A DNA stretch of 64,000 nucleotides from Alcaligenaceae bacterium CGII-47 (GTDB taxonomy: Bacteria; Pseudomonadota; Gammaproteobacteria; Burkholderiales; Burkholderiaceae_B): contig JAHTBO010000001.1 of the NCBI GenBank assembly GCA_019166125.1, positions 163,066 to 227,065 on the forward strand. The letters are read 5' to 3'. The notes under the pieces are model-generated. The model was not told the DNA's origin. It saw only the letters and a program-made list of their open reading frames with translations, and did no database searches. Positions within the stretch are counted from its first letter, which is position 1; every line of letters begins with the position of its first letter. The translations under genes were made by a program, and so were the position numbers. Positions 46,196 to 55,755 of this stretch are shown piece by piece.

Positions 46196-47866
46196 TCAGG
46201 TGGGTGTCGCGGGTTCCGGGATTTCCTTGTCGTGGATGCCCGATAGTGCTGCGCTCAGGCTATAGAGGGGCTCAAAGGATTCAGCTTGTGCCATGGGCCA
46301 GGCGGTGCGAAAGATCGTATTGGGAAAATGGCCCTCGAGTAGCGCACCTTTTGTTAGATCAGGGAATAGCGCTGCAAGTACACGGACTTCACCATTGGCG
46401 ATGCGTCGTGCGATGTGGTGGGGGCGCAGATCGGATGGGTGCTGTAGCCCTGCAGCATTCAGAAGCTCGCCCAGTGCCTTGAGGGTACTGGCGTGAAAAT
46501 TTGCAACGCGTATCGATTTGTCAGCAACAACTAGCGCCTTTTGGCGTTCGGGGTCCTGTGTGGTGACACCAGTGGGACAGCGTCCGGTATGACAGACCTG
46601 CGCCTGGATACAGCCGATGGCAAACATATAGGCGCGGGCGCTATTGCACCAATCGGCACCTAGTGCCATGATGCGCGCCATGTCGAAGGCGGTGATGACC
46701 TTACCCGAAGCGCCGAGCTTGACGTGTTCTCGTAGGCCGATTCCCACTAACGTATTGTGAACGAGCCGTAGGCCTTCGCGTAAGGGTGTCCCAACATGAT
46801 CGACAAATTCAATCGGTGCGGCACCTGTGCCCCCCTCGGCGCCATCTACCACGATGAAGTCAGGCGTGATGCCGGTGGCGAGCATGGCCTTGGCGATGGC
46901 GAACCATTCCCACGGGTGACCAATGCATAGTTTAAAGCCAACGGGTTTGCCGCCAGATAACTCGCGTAATCGAGCGATAAAGTGCATGAGCTCGATGGGT
47001 GTATTAAAGGCGCTGTGACTTGAAGGAGAGACACAGTCCAGGCCAACGGGTACGCCGCGGGCCCGGGCAATTTCTGCCGTGACCTTGGGTGCTGGGAGTA
47101 TGCCGCCGTGTCCGGGTTTGGCGCCTTGGGAGAGCTTGATCTCGATCATCTGTACTGACTTGCGCCGTGCCATATCGCTGAAGCGTGATTCAGAAAAACT
47201 GCCATCCTCGTTGCGACAGCCAAAATAGCCCGAACCGATATTCCAGATCAGGCTGCCGCCATGCTCGAGGTGGTAGGCGCTGACCCCCCCTTCGCCGGTG
47301 TCATGAGCAAAGTTTCCAAGCGCCGCGCCCTTGTTTAGCGCGCGCACGGCGTTCGCCGAAAGTGCCCCAAAGCTCATGGCCGAGATATTGAATACAGACA
47401 ATGAGACCGGTTGGGTGCAGTCTGGTCCACCCACCGTAATGCGGAAATCCATATCCTGGATATGACTGGGAATCATGGCGTGGTTGATCCACTCGTAGTC
47501 GTTGCCATAGACGTTGTGTTGGGTGCCAAAGGGGCGTTGGTCCATGGCGTGCTTCGCACGCTGGTAGACCAGGGATCGGTCAATGCGCGAGAACGGCTGC
47601 TGTAGGGTGTCATCCTCGAAAAAATATTGACGCAGCTCGGGGCGGATGTATTCAAACAGGAACCGCAGGTTGCCAATAACCGGGTAGTTGCGCCGGATTG
47701 CGTGCCGCGTCTGGCGCAGATCATAAATGCCAAGAAAGCTAAGCGCCAGGCAGATTAGACTGAGGAGCCACCAGCCTGCGCTATAGGAAAGTGCCAGCCA
47801 GGTAAAGACCAGGGTTAAAGAAAAAGCCACATAGAGGGCGGTGTGGCGAGCGAGCAGATGGGGCAT
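46196..47866 (-). CDS. FMN-binding glutamate synthase family protein
   Basis: The 556-aa protein has two N-terminal membrane helices (about 7-50) and a TIM-barrel FMN domain like the synthase domain of GltB (LSQGAKPGHGGILPAPKVT, VDGAEGGTGAAPIEF). The 3Fe-4S cysteine region is present as CIQAQVCHTGRCPTGVTTQ. It lacks the glutaminase domain and the small subunit, so it is not classical glutamate synthase; related proteins are widespread and of uncertain role. The start follows CGGAGACAACGA. It is divergent from the GNAT gene. Confidence 0.9.
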   Translation of the reverse strand: MPHLLARHTALYVAFSLTLVFTWLALSYSAGWWLLSLICLALSFLGIYDLRQTRHAIRRNYPVIGNLRFLFEYIRPELRQYFFEDDTLQQPFSRIDRSLVYQRAKHAMDQRPFGTQHNVYGNDYEWINHAMIPSHIQDMDFRITVGGPDCTQPVSLSVFNISAMSFGALSANAVRALNKGAALGNFAHDTGEGGVSAYHLEHGGSLIWNIGSGYFGCRNEDGSFSESRFSDMARRKSVQMIEIKLSQGAKPGHGGILPAPKVTAEIARARGVPVGLDCVSPSSHSAFNTPIELMHFIARLRELSGGKPVGFKLCIGHPWEWFAIAKAMLATGITPDFIVVDGAEGGTGAAPIEFVDHVGTPLREGLRLVHNTLVGIGLREHVKLGASGKVITAFDMARIMALGADWCNSARAYMFAIGCIQAQVCHTGRCPTGVTTQDPERQKALVVADKSIRVANFHASTLKALGELLNAAGLQHPSDLRPHHIARRIANGEVRVLAALFPDLTKGALLEGHFPNTIFRTAWPMAQAESFEPLYSLSAALSGIHDKEIPEPATPT

Positions 47867-47989
47867 TCGTTGTCTCCGGTTCTGATCTACCTTAACAGAT
47901 ATGGCAGGCCGTCGAGTCTGCTGATCGGGCAATAAGCAGGCTTGGAATCACGTACAATTTTTTCTTAATTGGTTCGCTAGGGATTAGCA

Positions 47990-48424
47990 ATGCCGGATGA
48001 AAAGATACAGGTTGTAGTGGGGGATTGGTCGGTATGTGGTGATGCTGCCGGGATGATTCGTACAGAGGTGTTTGTGCTCGAACAACATGTTCCCCAGGCC
48101 TTAGAGCTCGATGATCAGGATGCGACCTGTGTCCATGCTGTGGCCTACGATCAGCTCGGTGCGGCGATAGGGACTGGGCGCCTGTTACCGGATGCGCATA
48201 TTGGTCGAATGGCGGTGCGCAAGCACTGGCGCGGGCAGGGGGTGGGTGCACAGCTTCTGTTGGCCTTAATCGATGTCGCGCAGCAGCGCGGCGAGCACGA
48301 GGTGGTGCTCTCGGCACAGCTGAGCGCGCAAATGTTCTATACAAAATATGGCTTTCAGGCCGAAGGGGATACCTATATGGATGCCGGGATTGAGCATGTC
48401 TTGATGCGTCGCACCATACCTTGA
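47990..48424 (+). CDS. GNAT family N-acetyltransferase
   Basis: The 144-aa protein has the acetyl-CoA fold typical of YjcF-like GNATs: IRTEVFVLEQHVPQ, then GRLLPDAHIGRMAV and the pyrophosphate loop HWRGQGVGAQLL. The C-terminal FYTKYGFQAEGDTYMDAGIEH is common in this subgroup. The acceptor is not known. It is an isolated gene converging on DUF3293. Confidence 0.88.
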   Translation: MPDEKIQVVVGDWSVCGDAAGMIRTEVFVLEQHVPQALELDDQDATCVHAVAYDQLGAAIGTGRLLPDAHIGRMAVRKHWRGQGVGAQLLLALIDVAQQRGEHEVVLSAQLSAQMFYTKYGFQAEGDTYMDAGIEHVLMRRTIP

Positions 48425-48433
48425 TCAGGGCTG

Positions 48434-48883
48434 CTACAGCCAGACCAACTCGGGAATTGCTGCAGGGCCAGCTAGAACGATGGCATTTTGCTCATATTTC
48501 CGACCGAGCTCACGGGCGACATGTCCCTTAATACCTAATGCCAGGACGCTAAGCTCGGTAGGCCAAGCCCCATCGGGGCACAGGCTACGGCCCTCAATCA
48601 CGCCTCGTCCAATTTTCTGTACATCGTGCATCAGGGCACACTGGCGTTGAACATTTAGTGCTGTATCCAGGCGTTGGCTGCGCGGGTTGTAGGCGGTGAG
48701 GTAGGCGCAGCAATCGACGTCGTGCGCCAGATATAAGGTGGCTAAGGGGCGACAGACTTGACCGATGAAAAGCGTAAAGGGTGGCTCGGTATCTACAATG
48801 TAGTGTGCATCGAGATAAGCCTGTTGTAAGACGTCCTGGGCGTTGGTCGACTTGGGCATGATGTTGGCTGGGCGCAGGCTCAT
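48434..48883 (-). CDS. DUF3293 domain-containing protein
   Basis: The 149-aa protein matches DUF3293 (AYLTAYNPRSQ, GRSLCPDGAWPTELSVLALG, LGRKYEQNAIVL), a small cytoplasmic family of unknown function. The start overlaps the azlD stop (ATGA); another ATG 24 nt downstream (MPKSTN) is possible. It is the last gene of the tag-mnmH-azlCD operon. Confidence 0.82.
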   Translation of the reverse strand: MSLRPANIMPKSTNAQDVLQQAYLDAHYIVDTEPPFTLFIGQVCRPLATLYLAHDVDCCAYLTAYNPRSQRLDTALNVQRQCALMHDVQKIGRGVIEGRSLCPDGAWPTELSVLALGIKGHVARELGRKYEQNAIVLAGPAAIPELVWL

Positions 48884-49221
48884 AAGTTAAGGACCTGCAT
48901 AAGTACACCATAGCTCAAGGCGCCAGCGAGCGTAGGCAGGGCGATTCCCCCGCGCCAGTGCTTAAATAGCGCGATCATCGTCAGTGCGGCGAGCGCACTA
49001 AATCCGCGGGCGATCCGCAGATCCCCCATCAGCATTGGCCAGAGCGAGATCACCAGCAGCGCCATGATCGCGGCTGGTCCAATGCCCTGCAGGAGGCACT
49101 GCATGCGCTTGGAGCGCTGAGTGCTCGCCACCGCATGGCGGGTTTGCCAAATCGGCAGGAATCTTAATAAAAAAGTACCTGCACCGCACAGAATGATAAT
49201 GAGGATGGGCTCAGCGATCAT
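48880..49221 (-). CDS. azlD: AzlD family branched-chain amino acid exporter subunit
   Basis: The 113-aa protein has three to four membrane helices, with GAGTFLLRFLPIW and RMQCLLQGIGPAAIMALLV typical of AzlD. It works with AzlC, a proton-coupled exporter pair for branched-chain amino acids or related molecules. Both its ends overlap neighbours by 4 nt, indicating tight translational coupling. Confidence 0.92.
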   Translation of the reverse strand: MIAEPILIIILCGAGTFLLRFLPIWQTRHAVASTQRSKRMQCLLQGIGPAAIMALLVISLWPMLMGDLRIARGFSALAALTMIALFKHWRGGIALPTLAGALSYGVLMQVLNL

Positions 49222-49895
49222 GTATGGGCGCCCAGGGCATGAAATAAGGTTCCCCCAAGAATTGCCAATGCCAGCGCGAGGTGGCTCGGGAGCACACACA
49301 GCAGTACAGCGGTGATCAGCGCCGTCGCGATGAGCGTGCGCAGGAGATTTCTGATATCCATCTCTAGTAGTAACACGAAAAATAAGGCGGGTAGCACAAA
49401 GAATAAGGCCTCGCTCACCCATAGGGGAGGATGTTCCAGGTTGTGGCCCAGTGTGATGCCCAGCGCGGTGCCCACAACCCAGGATAAATAGGCGCCTGTT
49501 TGCATACCGATGTACCAGCTTTCACGTTCGTTGAGATCCAGTTCATCAAAGCGCGCCATACTGGCAGCAAATACCTCATCAGTGAGGCCAAAGCTCAATA
49601 AAGCGCTGGGTGCGCGGATTGGGTCCAGTCGCGAGCAGACGGCAGGTCCGTAGAACAGATGGCGTGCGTTCATTAGCAGAACGGTAGGTAAAGCGATGGG
49701 TAGCCCGACGCCTGAGGCGAGCAGGCTGATGAGCACAAATTGGCTGGCGCCAGCGAAAATCAGAATAGAAATCAGTAAGGTCGCCGTGGGGGATAATCCG
49801 GCGTTCAGGGCCGCTAGGCCAAAGGAAAAAGCGATAGGTATATAGCCTGCTGCAATGGCGATACTCGCGCCTAGGCCCTTAGTAAACGCACCCAT
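49218..49895 (-). CDS. azlC: AzlC family branched-chain amino acid exporter subunit
   Basis: The 225-aa inner-membrane protein carries AzlC signatures YIPIAFSFGLAAL, FAGASQFVLISLL and NARHLFYG, and is coupled with azlD by ATGA. It starts 2 nt after mnmH. The export substrate was not determined from sequence. Confidence 0.93.
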   Translation of the reverse strand: MGAFTKGLGASIAIAAGYIPIAFSFGLAALNAGLSPTATLLISILIFAGASQFVLISLLASGVGLPIALPTVLLMNARHLFYGPAVCSRLDPIRAPSALLSFGLTDEVFAASMARFDELDLNERESWYIGMQTGAYLSWVVGTALGITLGHNLEHPPLWVSEALFFVLPALFFVLLLEMDIRNLLRTLIATALITAVLLCVLPSHLALALAILGGTLFHALGAHT

Positions 49896-49897
49896 AC

Positions 49898-50950
49898 TCA
49901 GTGTTCCGCCAGGCGTTCAAGCAGCATGGCGGCTTGCTCGGTGAGATCAGTCACATTAGGGTGCAAAATGTAGGGTAGTGCAGTGTCGGCGTGGGAGAAA
50001 TGGCTGTCCTGGCTGCGCGCGTAAGCAGGGTCATAATGCTGGTTCAGTAATTCAGTGAACAGCGCTTCGCGCCTGTCTGCATCGATCATGGCCTGCCAGC
50101 CGGCTATTTCCTTTTTGCTATGTAGGCCAATCATACGTGCTAGCTGCTGTTTAAAATTTTCGGGATCGTCAAAGAGCGTGGCGTAGTCCTGCAGCAAAAA
50201 CGCAACACGCTCGTCCAGACTGGCCTGCAGGTCAATGCAGCGTCCCTGGTGGAAGGTGACGAGCAGCGACTTGGGTAGGGTGACGCGGCCGATACGTGAG
50301 CTCTCGGCCTCAATAAATACGGGTTGAGTTGGGTCGAGGCGACGCAGCGCGTGGATGAGACGGGTCTCGAATAGCTTCTGACTGGGTTGTGGTTGCCTGG
50401 GCAGGGCGCCGAGCAGTGAGCCACGATGCGAGGCCAGCGCCTCCAGGTCGAGCACTTGTGCGCCGGTTTGACCGATGGCCTGTAGCAGACGTGTCTTGCC
50501 GGTACCGGTGGGGCCGAGTAAGACGTGATAGTCAAAGCGTTGTGGCAAGGTGTCGAGTGCCTGCACAATATCGCGGCGATAGGTCTTGTAGCCACCCCGT
50601 AGCTGGCGTGCGGGCCAGCCGATCATATTAAGCCAACTCGTCATGGCGCCCGAGCGCTTGCCGCCCCGCCAACAGTACACTAGCGGGCGCCATGTGCGGG
50701 GCCGATCGGCAAACTGAGACTCGAGGTGTTTGGCAATATTGCGTGCCACGAGCGCCGCACCGATGCGGGTCGCCTTGAAGGGAGACTCTTGTGCATACAT
50801 GGTCCCGATCAGCTCACGTTCCTCATTGTTGAGTACTGGCGCATTCAAGGCGCCGGGAATGTGATCCTCAGCGAATTCCATCGGTGTTCGCACATCGATG
50901 ATTTCATCAAAGTCAGCCAGTGCGTCCAGGGATACGTGCAGGTCATACAT
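49898..50950 (-). CDS. mnmH: tRNA 2-selenouridine synthase
   Basis: MnmH (SelU) replaces sulfur by selenium in the 2-thiouridine at the wobble position of certain tRNAs, via a geranylated intermediate. The 350-aa product has an N-terminal rhodanese domain with catalytic Cys93 (VYCWRGGKRSGAM) and a P-loop GPTGTGKT at 146-153. The start MYDLHVSLDALADF was chosen because upstream codons overlap tag. Its activity needs selenophosphate from SelD; selD is not in the window. Confidence 0.93.
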   Translation of the reverse strand: MYDLHVSLDALADFDEIIDVRTPMEFAEDHIPGALNAPVLNNEERELIGTMYAQESPFKATRIGAALVARNIAKHLESQFADRPRTWRPLVYCWRGGKRSGAMTSWLNMIGWPARQLRGGYKTYRRDIVQALDTLPQRFDYHVLLGPTGTGKTRLLQAIGQTGAQVLDLEALASHRGSLLGALPRQPQPSQKLFETRLIHALRRLDPTQPVFIEAESSRIGRVTLPKSLLVTFHQGRCIDLQASLDERVAFLLQDYATLFDDPENFKQQLARMIGLHSKKEIAGWQAMIDADRREALFTELLNQHYDPAYARSQDSHFSHADTALPYILHPNVTDLTEQAAMLLERLAEH

Positions 50951-50976
50951 GATTTGGGTGGGGGCGACGGGGGGAT

Positions 50977-51540
50977 TCAGCTTACGGCAGCTTGTGCCAG
51001 AACAGCGTAGCGATGGCAGTCCGTCGTATGATCCATCAGGCAACCGATGGCTTGTAGATAGGACTGGCAAATCGTGGGGCCAACGAACTTAAATCCGGAT
51101 TTTTTCAGGCTATGGCTCATGGCTTCGGCTTGCGGACTAATAATCGGAATATCCGCTGCGTTATTGTAATGGTGGATGAGGGGCGCGCCGTCCGTAAACG
51201 ACCAGATATAGGTGACCGGATCGGGCAAGGCAAGCCATGCCCGAGCGTTGGTTCGGGTAGCCTGTAATTTTAGACGGTTGCGGATAATCGTTGGATTGTG
51301 CATCTGTTCGTCGAGCCAGTCTTCATCCGCGATGGCGAGTTGCCGGGCATCGAATCCCAAGAGAGCTTGCCGAAAATTTTCGCGCTTTTTCAGGATGGTT
51401 ATCCACGATAGCCCAGCCTGAAAGCCTTCTAGAATCAGCATCTCGAACAGATGTGCCGGGTCATGGGAAGGCACCCCCCACTCTTCATCGTGGTAGTGTA
51501 AATAGTCGATATCATCCGTACACCAGGCACAGCGCTGCAT
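50977..51540 (-). CDS. tag: DNA-3-methyladenine glycosylase I
   Basis: Tag removes 3-methyladenine from alkylated DNA. The 187-aa product has the same length as the E. coli enzyme and the same zinc ligands: Cys4, His17 (LHYHDEEWG), His171 and Cys175 (MDHTTDCH). Helix-hairpin region LSWITILKKRENFRQA and the catalytic-region KKSGFKFVGP are conserved. The start MQRCAWC was chosen over upstream ATGs. It leads an operon with mnmH. Confidence 0.95.
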   Translation of the reverse strand: MQRCAWCTDDIDYLHYHDEEWGVPSHDPAHLFEMLILEGFQAGLSWITILKKRENFRQALLGFDARQLAIADEDWLDEQMHNPTIIRNRLKLQATRTNARAWLALPDPVTYIWSFTDGAPLIHHYNNAADIPIISPQAEAMSHSLKKSGFKFVGPTICQSYLQAIGCLMDHTTDCHRYAVLAQAAVS

Positions 51541-51589
51541 GAGTAGGGTCCTGTTAGAGTAGGCTTCCATGCAGTATAGAGGATGGGCG

Positions 51590-52876
51590 CTAGGGCTTGG
51601 CCAGCCACGCTGTCTGACGCGCGAGTACCGAGGCTGCAGATTCCCCAATCTGCGCCTGATAGCCCTGGGGGGCGGTCGCGCCCTCTGAGCTGATGACCAA
51701 GACCCGAGAGCGGCTGTCAAGCCCGATTTGGGCACGTAGCACAGCGCTCTCGCAGATGATTTGCAGCCCGGCGAGGCCTGCCGCGCCAGATTCTCCGGCG
51801 ACAATCGGCACGTCCCGTTGGCTACCACGCGCTAATTGGCGGACGCAAGCGACGGCGTCTGAATCCTCAATCGTCATAAAAAAGTCAGCACAGCCACGTA
51901 ACAGCTTCCAGGCCAGGGGTGAGGCATCACCACAGGCCAGCCCTGCCATGATTGAGGTGACTGAGCCGGTGGCGTGTGCAGCGTGGCCCACACGAGCACT
52001 CTGATACAGGCAGTCAGCTTGCACGGGCTCGACAATGATACCTACCGGGCGCTGCGCGCCATAGAACTCCCAAAAATGAGCCAGGATGCCTGCAGGCAGT
52101 GCACCGACGCCGCCTTGTAAAAATACATGCGTAAATGCGCTCTGCGTATCCGGGCTTGCCTGTATCTCATCGAGAATTTCCTGCACGATGATGCCGTAGC
52201 CCTGCATGACATCGCGTGGAATGATTTCATATTCGGGGTAGGAGGTATCCGAGACAACATGCCAGCCGTGCGCGGCTGCCAGACGAGCGGCCTCAGCGAC
52301 GGCAGCATCATAATTGTCGGCGACACGGATAATTTCAGCACCATAGATGGCGATAGCCTGCTCGCGCTCAGCGCTCACATGTTCAGGCAGGACGATCAGG
52401 CAACGGCATCCAGCTGATTGTGCCGCAGCAGCCAAGGCGCGTCCGTGGTTGCCATCGGTTGCGCTAATGACGGTGAGGGCATGCAGATCGTCTCGGTAGC
52501 GACCTGTGAGGAGAGCGGCAGGGTCGAATTTCTGTGTGGAATAGAGGCGCAAAATCAGACGTATCAAGGCAATGGGCGCCCCTAAAGCCTTAAAACTTTT
52601 GATGCTTGAGCGCGTGGATTCATCCTTTAGACGTATTTCTGTCACCCCCAGCGCGTGCGCCAGATCAGGTAGAGACCATAGCGGTGTAGGCGTATGGCGA
52701 AGGTGTTCCCATGTAGATAGCCATTGTTCGCATTCAGCAACACGCTCGATTGCCATAAGGGCTTTGTGCTCGGGAGGGTAGACGCTGCGGCAGGCGAGTG
52801 GGTTAGCAATGACGATAGGCCGTGCAAGCCCATGATCGATTGGTTTGTCCTGGGTCTGGGCTAAAAATTGGCTCAT
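51590..52876 (-). CDS. dpaL: Diaminopropionate ammonia-lyase-like PLP enzyme
   Basis: The 428-aa fold-type II PLP enzyme matches 2,3-diaminopropionate ammonia-lyases, which release pyruvate and two ammonia. The PLP lysine lies in IKSFKALGAP, and a glycine-rich phosphate loop is seen as QGGVGALPAG; ATDGNHGRALA is the serine/threonine-dehydratase-type asparagine loop. The start MSQFLAQ lies 7 nt after AAGGAG. It is divergent from an Lrp-type regulator, a typical arrangement. Threonine-dehydratase-like activity is an alternative. Confidence 0.85.
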   Translation of the reverse strand: MSQFLAQTQDKPIDHGLARPIVIANPLACRSVYPPEHKALMAIERVAECEQWLSTWEHLRHTPTPLWSLPDLAHALGVTEIRLKDESTRSSIKSFKALGAPIALIRLILRLYSTQKFDPAALLTGRYRDDLHALTVISATDGNHGRALAAAAQSAGCRCLIVLPEHVSAEREQAIAIYGAEIIRVADNYDAAVAEAARLAAAHGWHVVSDTSYPEYEIIPRDVMQGYGIIVQEILDEIQASPDTQSAFTHVFLQGGVGALPAGILAHFWEFYGAQRPVGIIVEPVQADCLYQSARVGHAAHATGSVTSIMAGLACGDASPLAWKLLRGCADFFMTIEDSDAVACVRQLARGSQRDVPIVAGESGAAGLAGLQIICESAVLRAQIGLDSRSRVLVISSEGATAPQGYQAQIGESAASVLARQTAWLAKP

Positions 52877-52928
52877 GATCACACTCCTTTATTCGTCGGT
52901 AGACAATGCCTGCTTGAAATTAGGCTTA

Positions 52929-52949
52929 TATTGAAATAATATTTCAATA
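52929..52949. promoter_or_regulatory. 21-bp palindrome, likely Lrp-type operator
   Basis: A perfect palindrome with 10-bp arms around one base has the core TTGAAATAATATTTCAA. It lies 52 bp upstream of the ammonia-lyase start and 93 bp upstream of the Lrp gene start. AT-rich palindromes of this sort are typical Lrp/AsnC binding sites, so the regulator next door probably controls both genes. Confidence 0.7.
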
Positions 52950-53041
52950 ACTGCGGCATCTTTATTCTTTTTATGGGGAATACGTGCAATATATTTTCAT
53001 TTGCTTGGGAGTTAGTTGAATGATTTCTATAGAGGCAATGA

Positions 53042-53509
53042 ATGCTGGATACCTATGACCTCAAAATTCTTGCCGAGGTACAAAAAAACGCGCGGATTGC
53101 ACAGAGTGAACTGGGCGAACGGGTACATCTATCCACCGCAGCGGTGAATCGACGACTGAAGCGTCTGACAGATGAAGGCGTAATAGAGAAGCTCACAGCA
53201 GTAGTCGCCCCTGAGGCGCTGGGCTACGCTTTGACGATCGTGGCTGAAGTCGAGGCCGAGAGCGTGCAGGTCGATCTGCTTGACGCGATGAAGCACAGCT
53301 TTAGTGCGAGCCCGCTGGTACAACAGTGTTACTACGTGACGGGTCAGTGTGATTTTATTTTGGTGATCGTCGCGCAGAGCATGGAGCAGTACCAGGAGTT
53401 GACCCGAGACTTATTTTTTCAAAATAATAACGTCAAGCGCTTCAGGACGTTTGTATCCATGCATCGGGTCAAGGTCAGTCTGGATGTTCCAATTAGCGGC
53501 GCCCAATAA
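53042..53509 (+). CDS. Lrp/AsnC family transcriptional regulator
   Basis: The 155-aa protein has an N-terminal winged helix ([26 protein letters not shown] and a recognition helix [11 protein letters not shown]) and a C-terminal RAM effector-binding domain (about 65-150, [16 protein letters not shown]). It should form octamers and respond to an amino acid, perhaps diaminopropionate. Its divergent neighbour is the likely target. The 3' end overlaps the ATPase gene by 17 nt, tail to tail. Confidence 0.92.
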   Translation: MLDTYDLKILAEVQKNARIAQSELGERVHLSTAAVNRRLKRLTDEGVIEKLTAVVAPEALGYALTIVAEVEAESVQVDLLDAMKHSFSASPLVQQCYYVTGQCDFILVIVAQSMEQYQELTRDLFFQNNNVKRFRTFVSMHRVKVSLDVPISGAQ

Positions 53510-55028
53510 GCGAGCCCAGCACACCGCGCACGAATTGGGTGGCGCTACGTCGGACCATGCTCTTGACAACAGACTGCACGATGCCGTCACGTCGCCCTCC
53601 CCGTGGGCCGGTCGAGCCAAACAGGAAATCATTGACCGAGCCCATCATGCCCTGATTCTGGTCGCCTGGGCTTGAGGTCGACCCGTCCGGTGCGCGGCGT
53701 GATGGATGCGCCGTGGTGTTTGACGATGTATCAGTAGGAGTCCCGATATGCTCGACGCGTTTAAGCAACACCTCATACGCTGATTCACGGTCGATCGTTT
53801 TTTCATATTTGCCACCCAGCAGCGAAGTATTACGGATTGCCTCGCGCTCGGTTATGCTTGCTGGGCCGATGCGGCTTCCTGGTGCGAGCATCCACACACG
53901 CTCGGTCATGCTTGGGCGCCCCTTGGCGTCGAGCAGGGACACCAAGGCCTCGCCGACACCCAGTTCGGTAATGGCTGCTTCAATATCCAGGCCGGGCGTG
54001 GGCCGCATGGTTTGGGCGGCGGTCTTGACTGCCTTTTGGTCGCGCGGCGTGTAGGCGCGTAAGGCATGCTGTACACGGTTACCCAATTGTCCTAAAACGG
54101 TGTCGGGGATGTCCAATGGGTTCTGGGTGACGAAATAAATCCCGACCCCCTTCGAACGCACCAGTCGCACGACCTGTTCGACCTTCTCTAGCAGTGCCTT
54201 GGGTGCCCCCTTGAACAATAGGTGCGCTTCGTCGAAAAAGAACACAAATTTTGGTTGCTCCGGGTCACCCACCTCGGGCAGAGACTCGTACAGGTCGCCT
54301 AGCATCCACAAAAGAAAGACTGCATACAGGCGTGGTGACTGCATGAGCTTGTCAGCGGCAAGGATATTGATCATCCCTCGGCCTCGGGCGTCGGTGCGGA
54401 TCCAGTCAAAGATCTCTAGCATCGGTTCGCCGAAAAACGTGTCTGCGCCCTGAGACTCCAGACGCAATAGATTGCGCTGGATAGCGCCAATCGAGGCGGA
54501 GGAGACATTGCCATAGCGTGTGCGCAGTTCTGGTGCCCGATCTGCCACGTGTTGGAGCATGGCGCGCAAATCCTTGAGATCCAGGATCAATTGACCCTCG
54601 TCGTCGGCAACCTTGAATACCAGGTTCAGTACGCCTTCCTGGGTGTCGTTCAAGTCCAGCATGCGCGCCAGCAGGAGGGGGCCCATATCCGAGACGGTTG
54701 CACGTACAGGGTGGCCCTGCTCGCCAAAAATATCCCACAGCGTGACAGGGTTATCCCCCCACACGGGTTCGGGTAAACCGAGCTTATCCAGGCGTTCACG
54801 AAGCTTGGGCGAAGACGTGCCCGCCTGAGAAATACCGGTTAGGTCCCCCTTGACGTCAGCCAGGAATACCGGCGTGCCAATCCGTGAAAATGCCTCAGCC
54901 ATCACCTGAAGTGTGATGGTCTTGCCTGTGCCCGTTGCCCCTGTAATGCAGCCGTGGCGGTTGGCGAGTTGGGGTAGCAGCGCAAGTTTAGTCGCGGCAT
55001 TTTGAGCAATAACGATCGGGTCAGCCAT
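53493..55028 (-). CDS. HerA/DUF853-type ATPase (YjgR family)
   Basis: The 511-aa protein is a FtsK/HerA-like ATPase of the DUF853 group. The P-loop is GATGTGKT at 30-37, with Walker [13 protein letters not shown] near 260 and an arginine-finger-like region later. The C-terminal 70 residues are Ser/Pro/Gly-rich then basic. No NurA partner gene is adjacent, and the cellular role of YjgR-type proteins is unknown. It is divergent from the curli genes. Confidence 0.9.
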   Translation of the reverse strand: MADPIVIAQNAATKLALLPQLANRHGCITGATGTGKTITLQVMAEAFSRIGTPVFLADVKGDLTGISQAGTSSPKLRERLDKLGLPEPVWGDNPVTLWDIFGEQGHPVRATVSDMGPLLLARMLDLNDTQEGVLNLVFKVADDEGQLILDLKDLRAMLQHVADRAPELRTRYGNVSSASIGAIQRNLLRLESQGADTFFGEPMLEIFDWIRTDARGRGMINILAADKLMQSPRLYAVFLLWMLGDLYESLPEVGDPEQPKFVFFFDEAHLLFKGAPKALLEKVEQVVRLVRSKGVGIYFVTQNPLDIPDTVLGQLGNRVQHALRAYTPRDQKAVKTAAQTMRPTPGLDIEAAITELGVGEALVSLLDAKGRPSMTERVWMLAPGSRIGPASITEREAIRNTSLLGGKYEKTIDRESAYEVLLKRVEHIGTPTDTSSNTTAHPSRRAPDGSTSSPGDQNQGMMGSVNDFLFGSTGPRGGRRDGIVQSVVKSMVRRSATQFVRGVLGSLIGRR

Positions 55029-55305
55029 GTTGTGGTTCCGCTTTGAGAAGTCTGCCAGGCTTTGATTTTATCAAGTCGGCTCATTGTTGTGCTGTAAGGA
55101 CTAGCCAGCGTACCTGGATAGTGAGGCTGTCATTGATTTAATGTTTTTTCTAGTACTTTTGTATTAATCATTCAGGTATACGAAGCATACCTAATTACAA
55201 CTTCTATCCTATATGTGAGCATACACAAGAAAAGTAATATTGCTCTCACGCGGTAGATTCATCCAGCGATACAGGTGCGGTTTTGTAACGTTATAGGATA
55301 AAGAA
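55029..55305 (+). promoter_or_regulatory. AT-rich upstream region of the curli-PGA cluster
   Basis: This 277-bp region is visibly AT-rich and probably holds the promoter of the whole biofilm cluster. It contains an inverted repeat AGGTAT-N7-ATACCT at 55174-55192, a size fitting a LuxR/FixJ-type dimer site. A second, looser pair TGAGCA (55216-55221) / TGCTCTCA (55241-55248) lies downstream. No csgD gene is present in the window. The csgE ribosome-binding site AGGAT lies at 55294-55298. Confidence 0.5.
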
Positions 55306-55755
55306 GTGTCCAAATGTGTATTGGCATTGAGTTTGATTTTAATCTCTTCAACGGGACAATTCAGTGACGTCTGGGCACAACAACCTGATCAACCCATAAA
55401 AGTTCCGGATTCAAAGAAACTAGATAATGAACCTTTGCGTGGATTGATTATTAATCGAACTATCACTGTATTGGGATGGGACTTTTACAAAGGTTTTTCC
55501 GAGATTTGGCAGGCCTTATATCCAGATTCTAAAAACACACTCATCGTTATTGAACGACCAACAGCTAAATATGGGAGTGAAATCTGGATTAGTTACGAAA
55601 ATCAAAATGTATTTCACACCTTTCTGTCCCCAATGCGATCACGGGCAAGGGAGGAGAGTAAGCAGGCAGTGGATATCGTTCACAAAACTGTTGCCGATAT
55701 CGAAATTCGGCGCAAATTGTTTCAGGATGCCGATCTGGGTCCGGAGGAGATGTAA
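55306..55755 (+). CDS. csgE: Curli assembly/transport component CsgE
   Basis: CsgE is the periplasmic cap that guides the curli subunits to the CsgG pore. The 149-aa product has a signal peptide (about 1-25, ending VWA) and the family segments LIINRTITVLGWDFYKGFSEIW, ERPTAKYGSEIWI and VFHTFLSPMR. It starts with GTG after AGGATAAAGAA. It is the first gene of csgEFG-B-A-H, abutting csgF. Base composition is lower in GC than the flanks. Confidence 0.93.
   Translation: MSKCVLALSLILISSTGQFSDVWAQQPDQPIKVPDSKKLDNEPLRGLIINRTITVLGWDFYKGFSEIWQALYPDSKNTLIVIERPTAKYGSEIWISYENQNVFHTFLSPMRSRAREESKQAVDIVHKTVADIEIRRKLFQDADLGPEEM

Noticed and set aside
53493-53509. 17-nt tail-to-tail overlap of the Lrp gene and ATPase gene
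   Set aside because: Both proteins look complete; short convergent overlaps are common in compact genomes.
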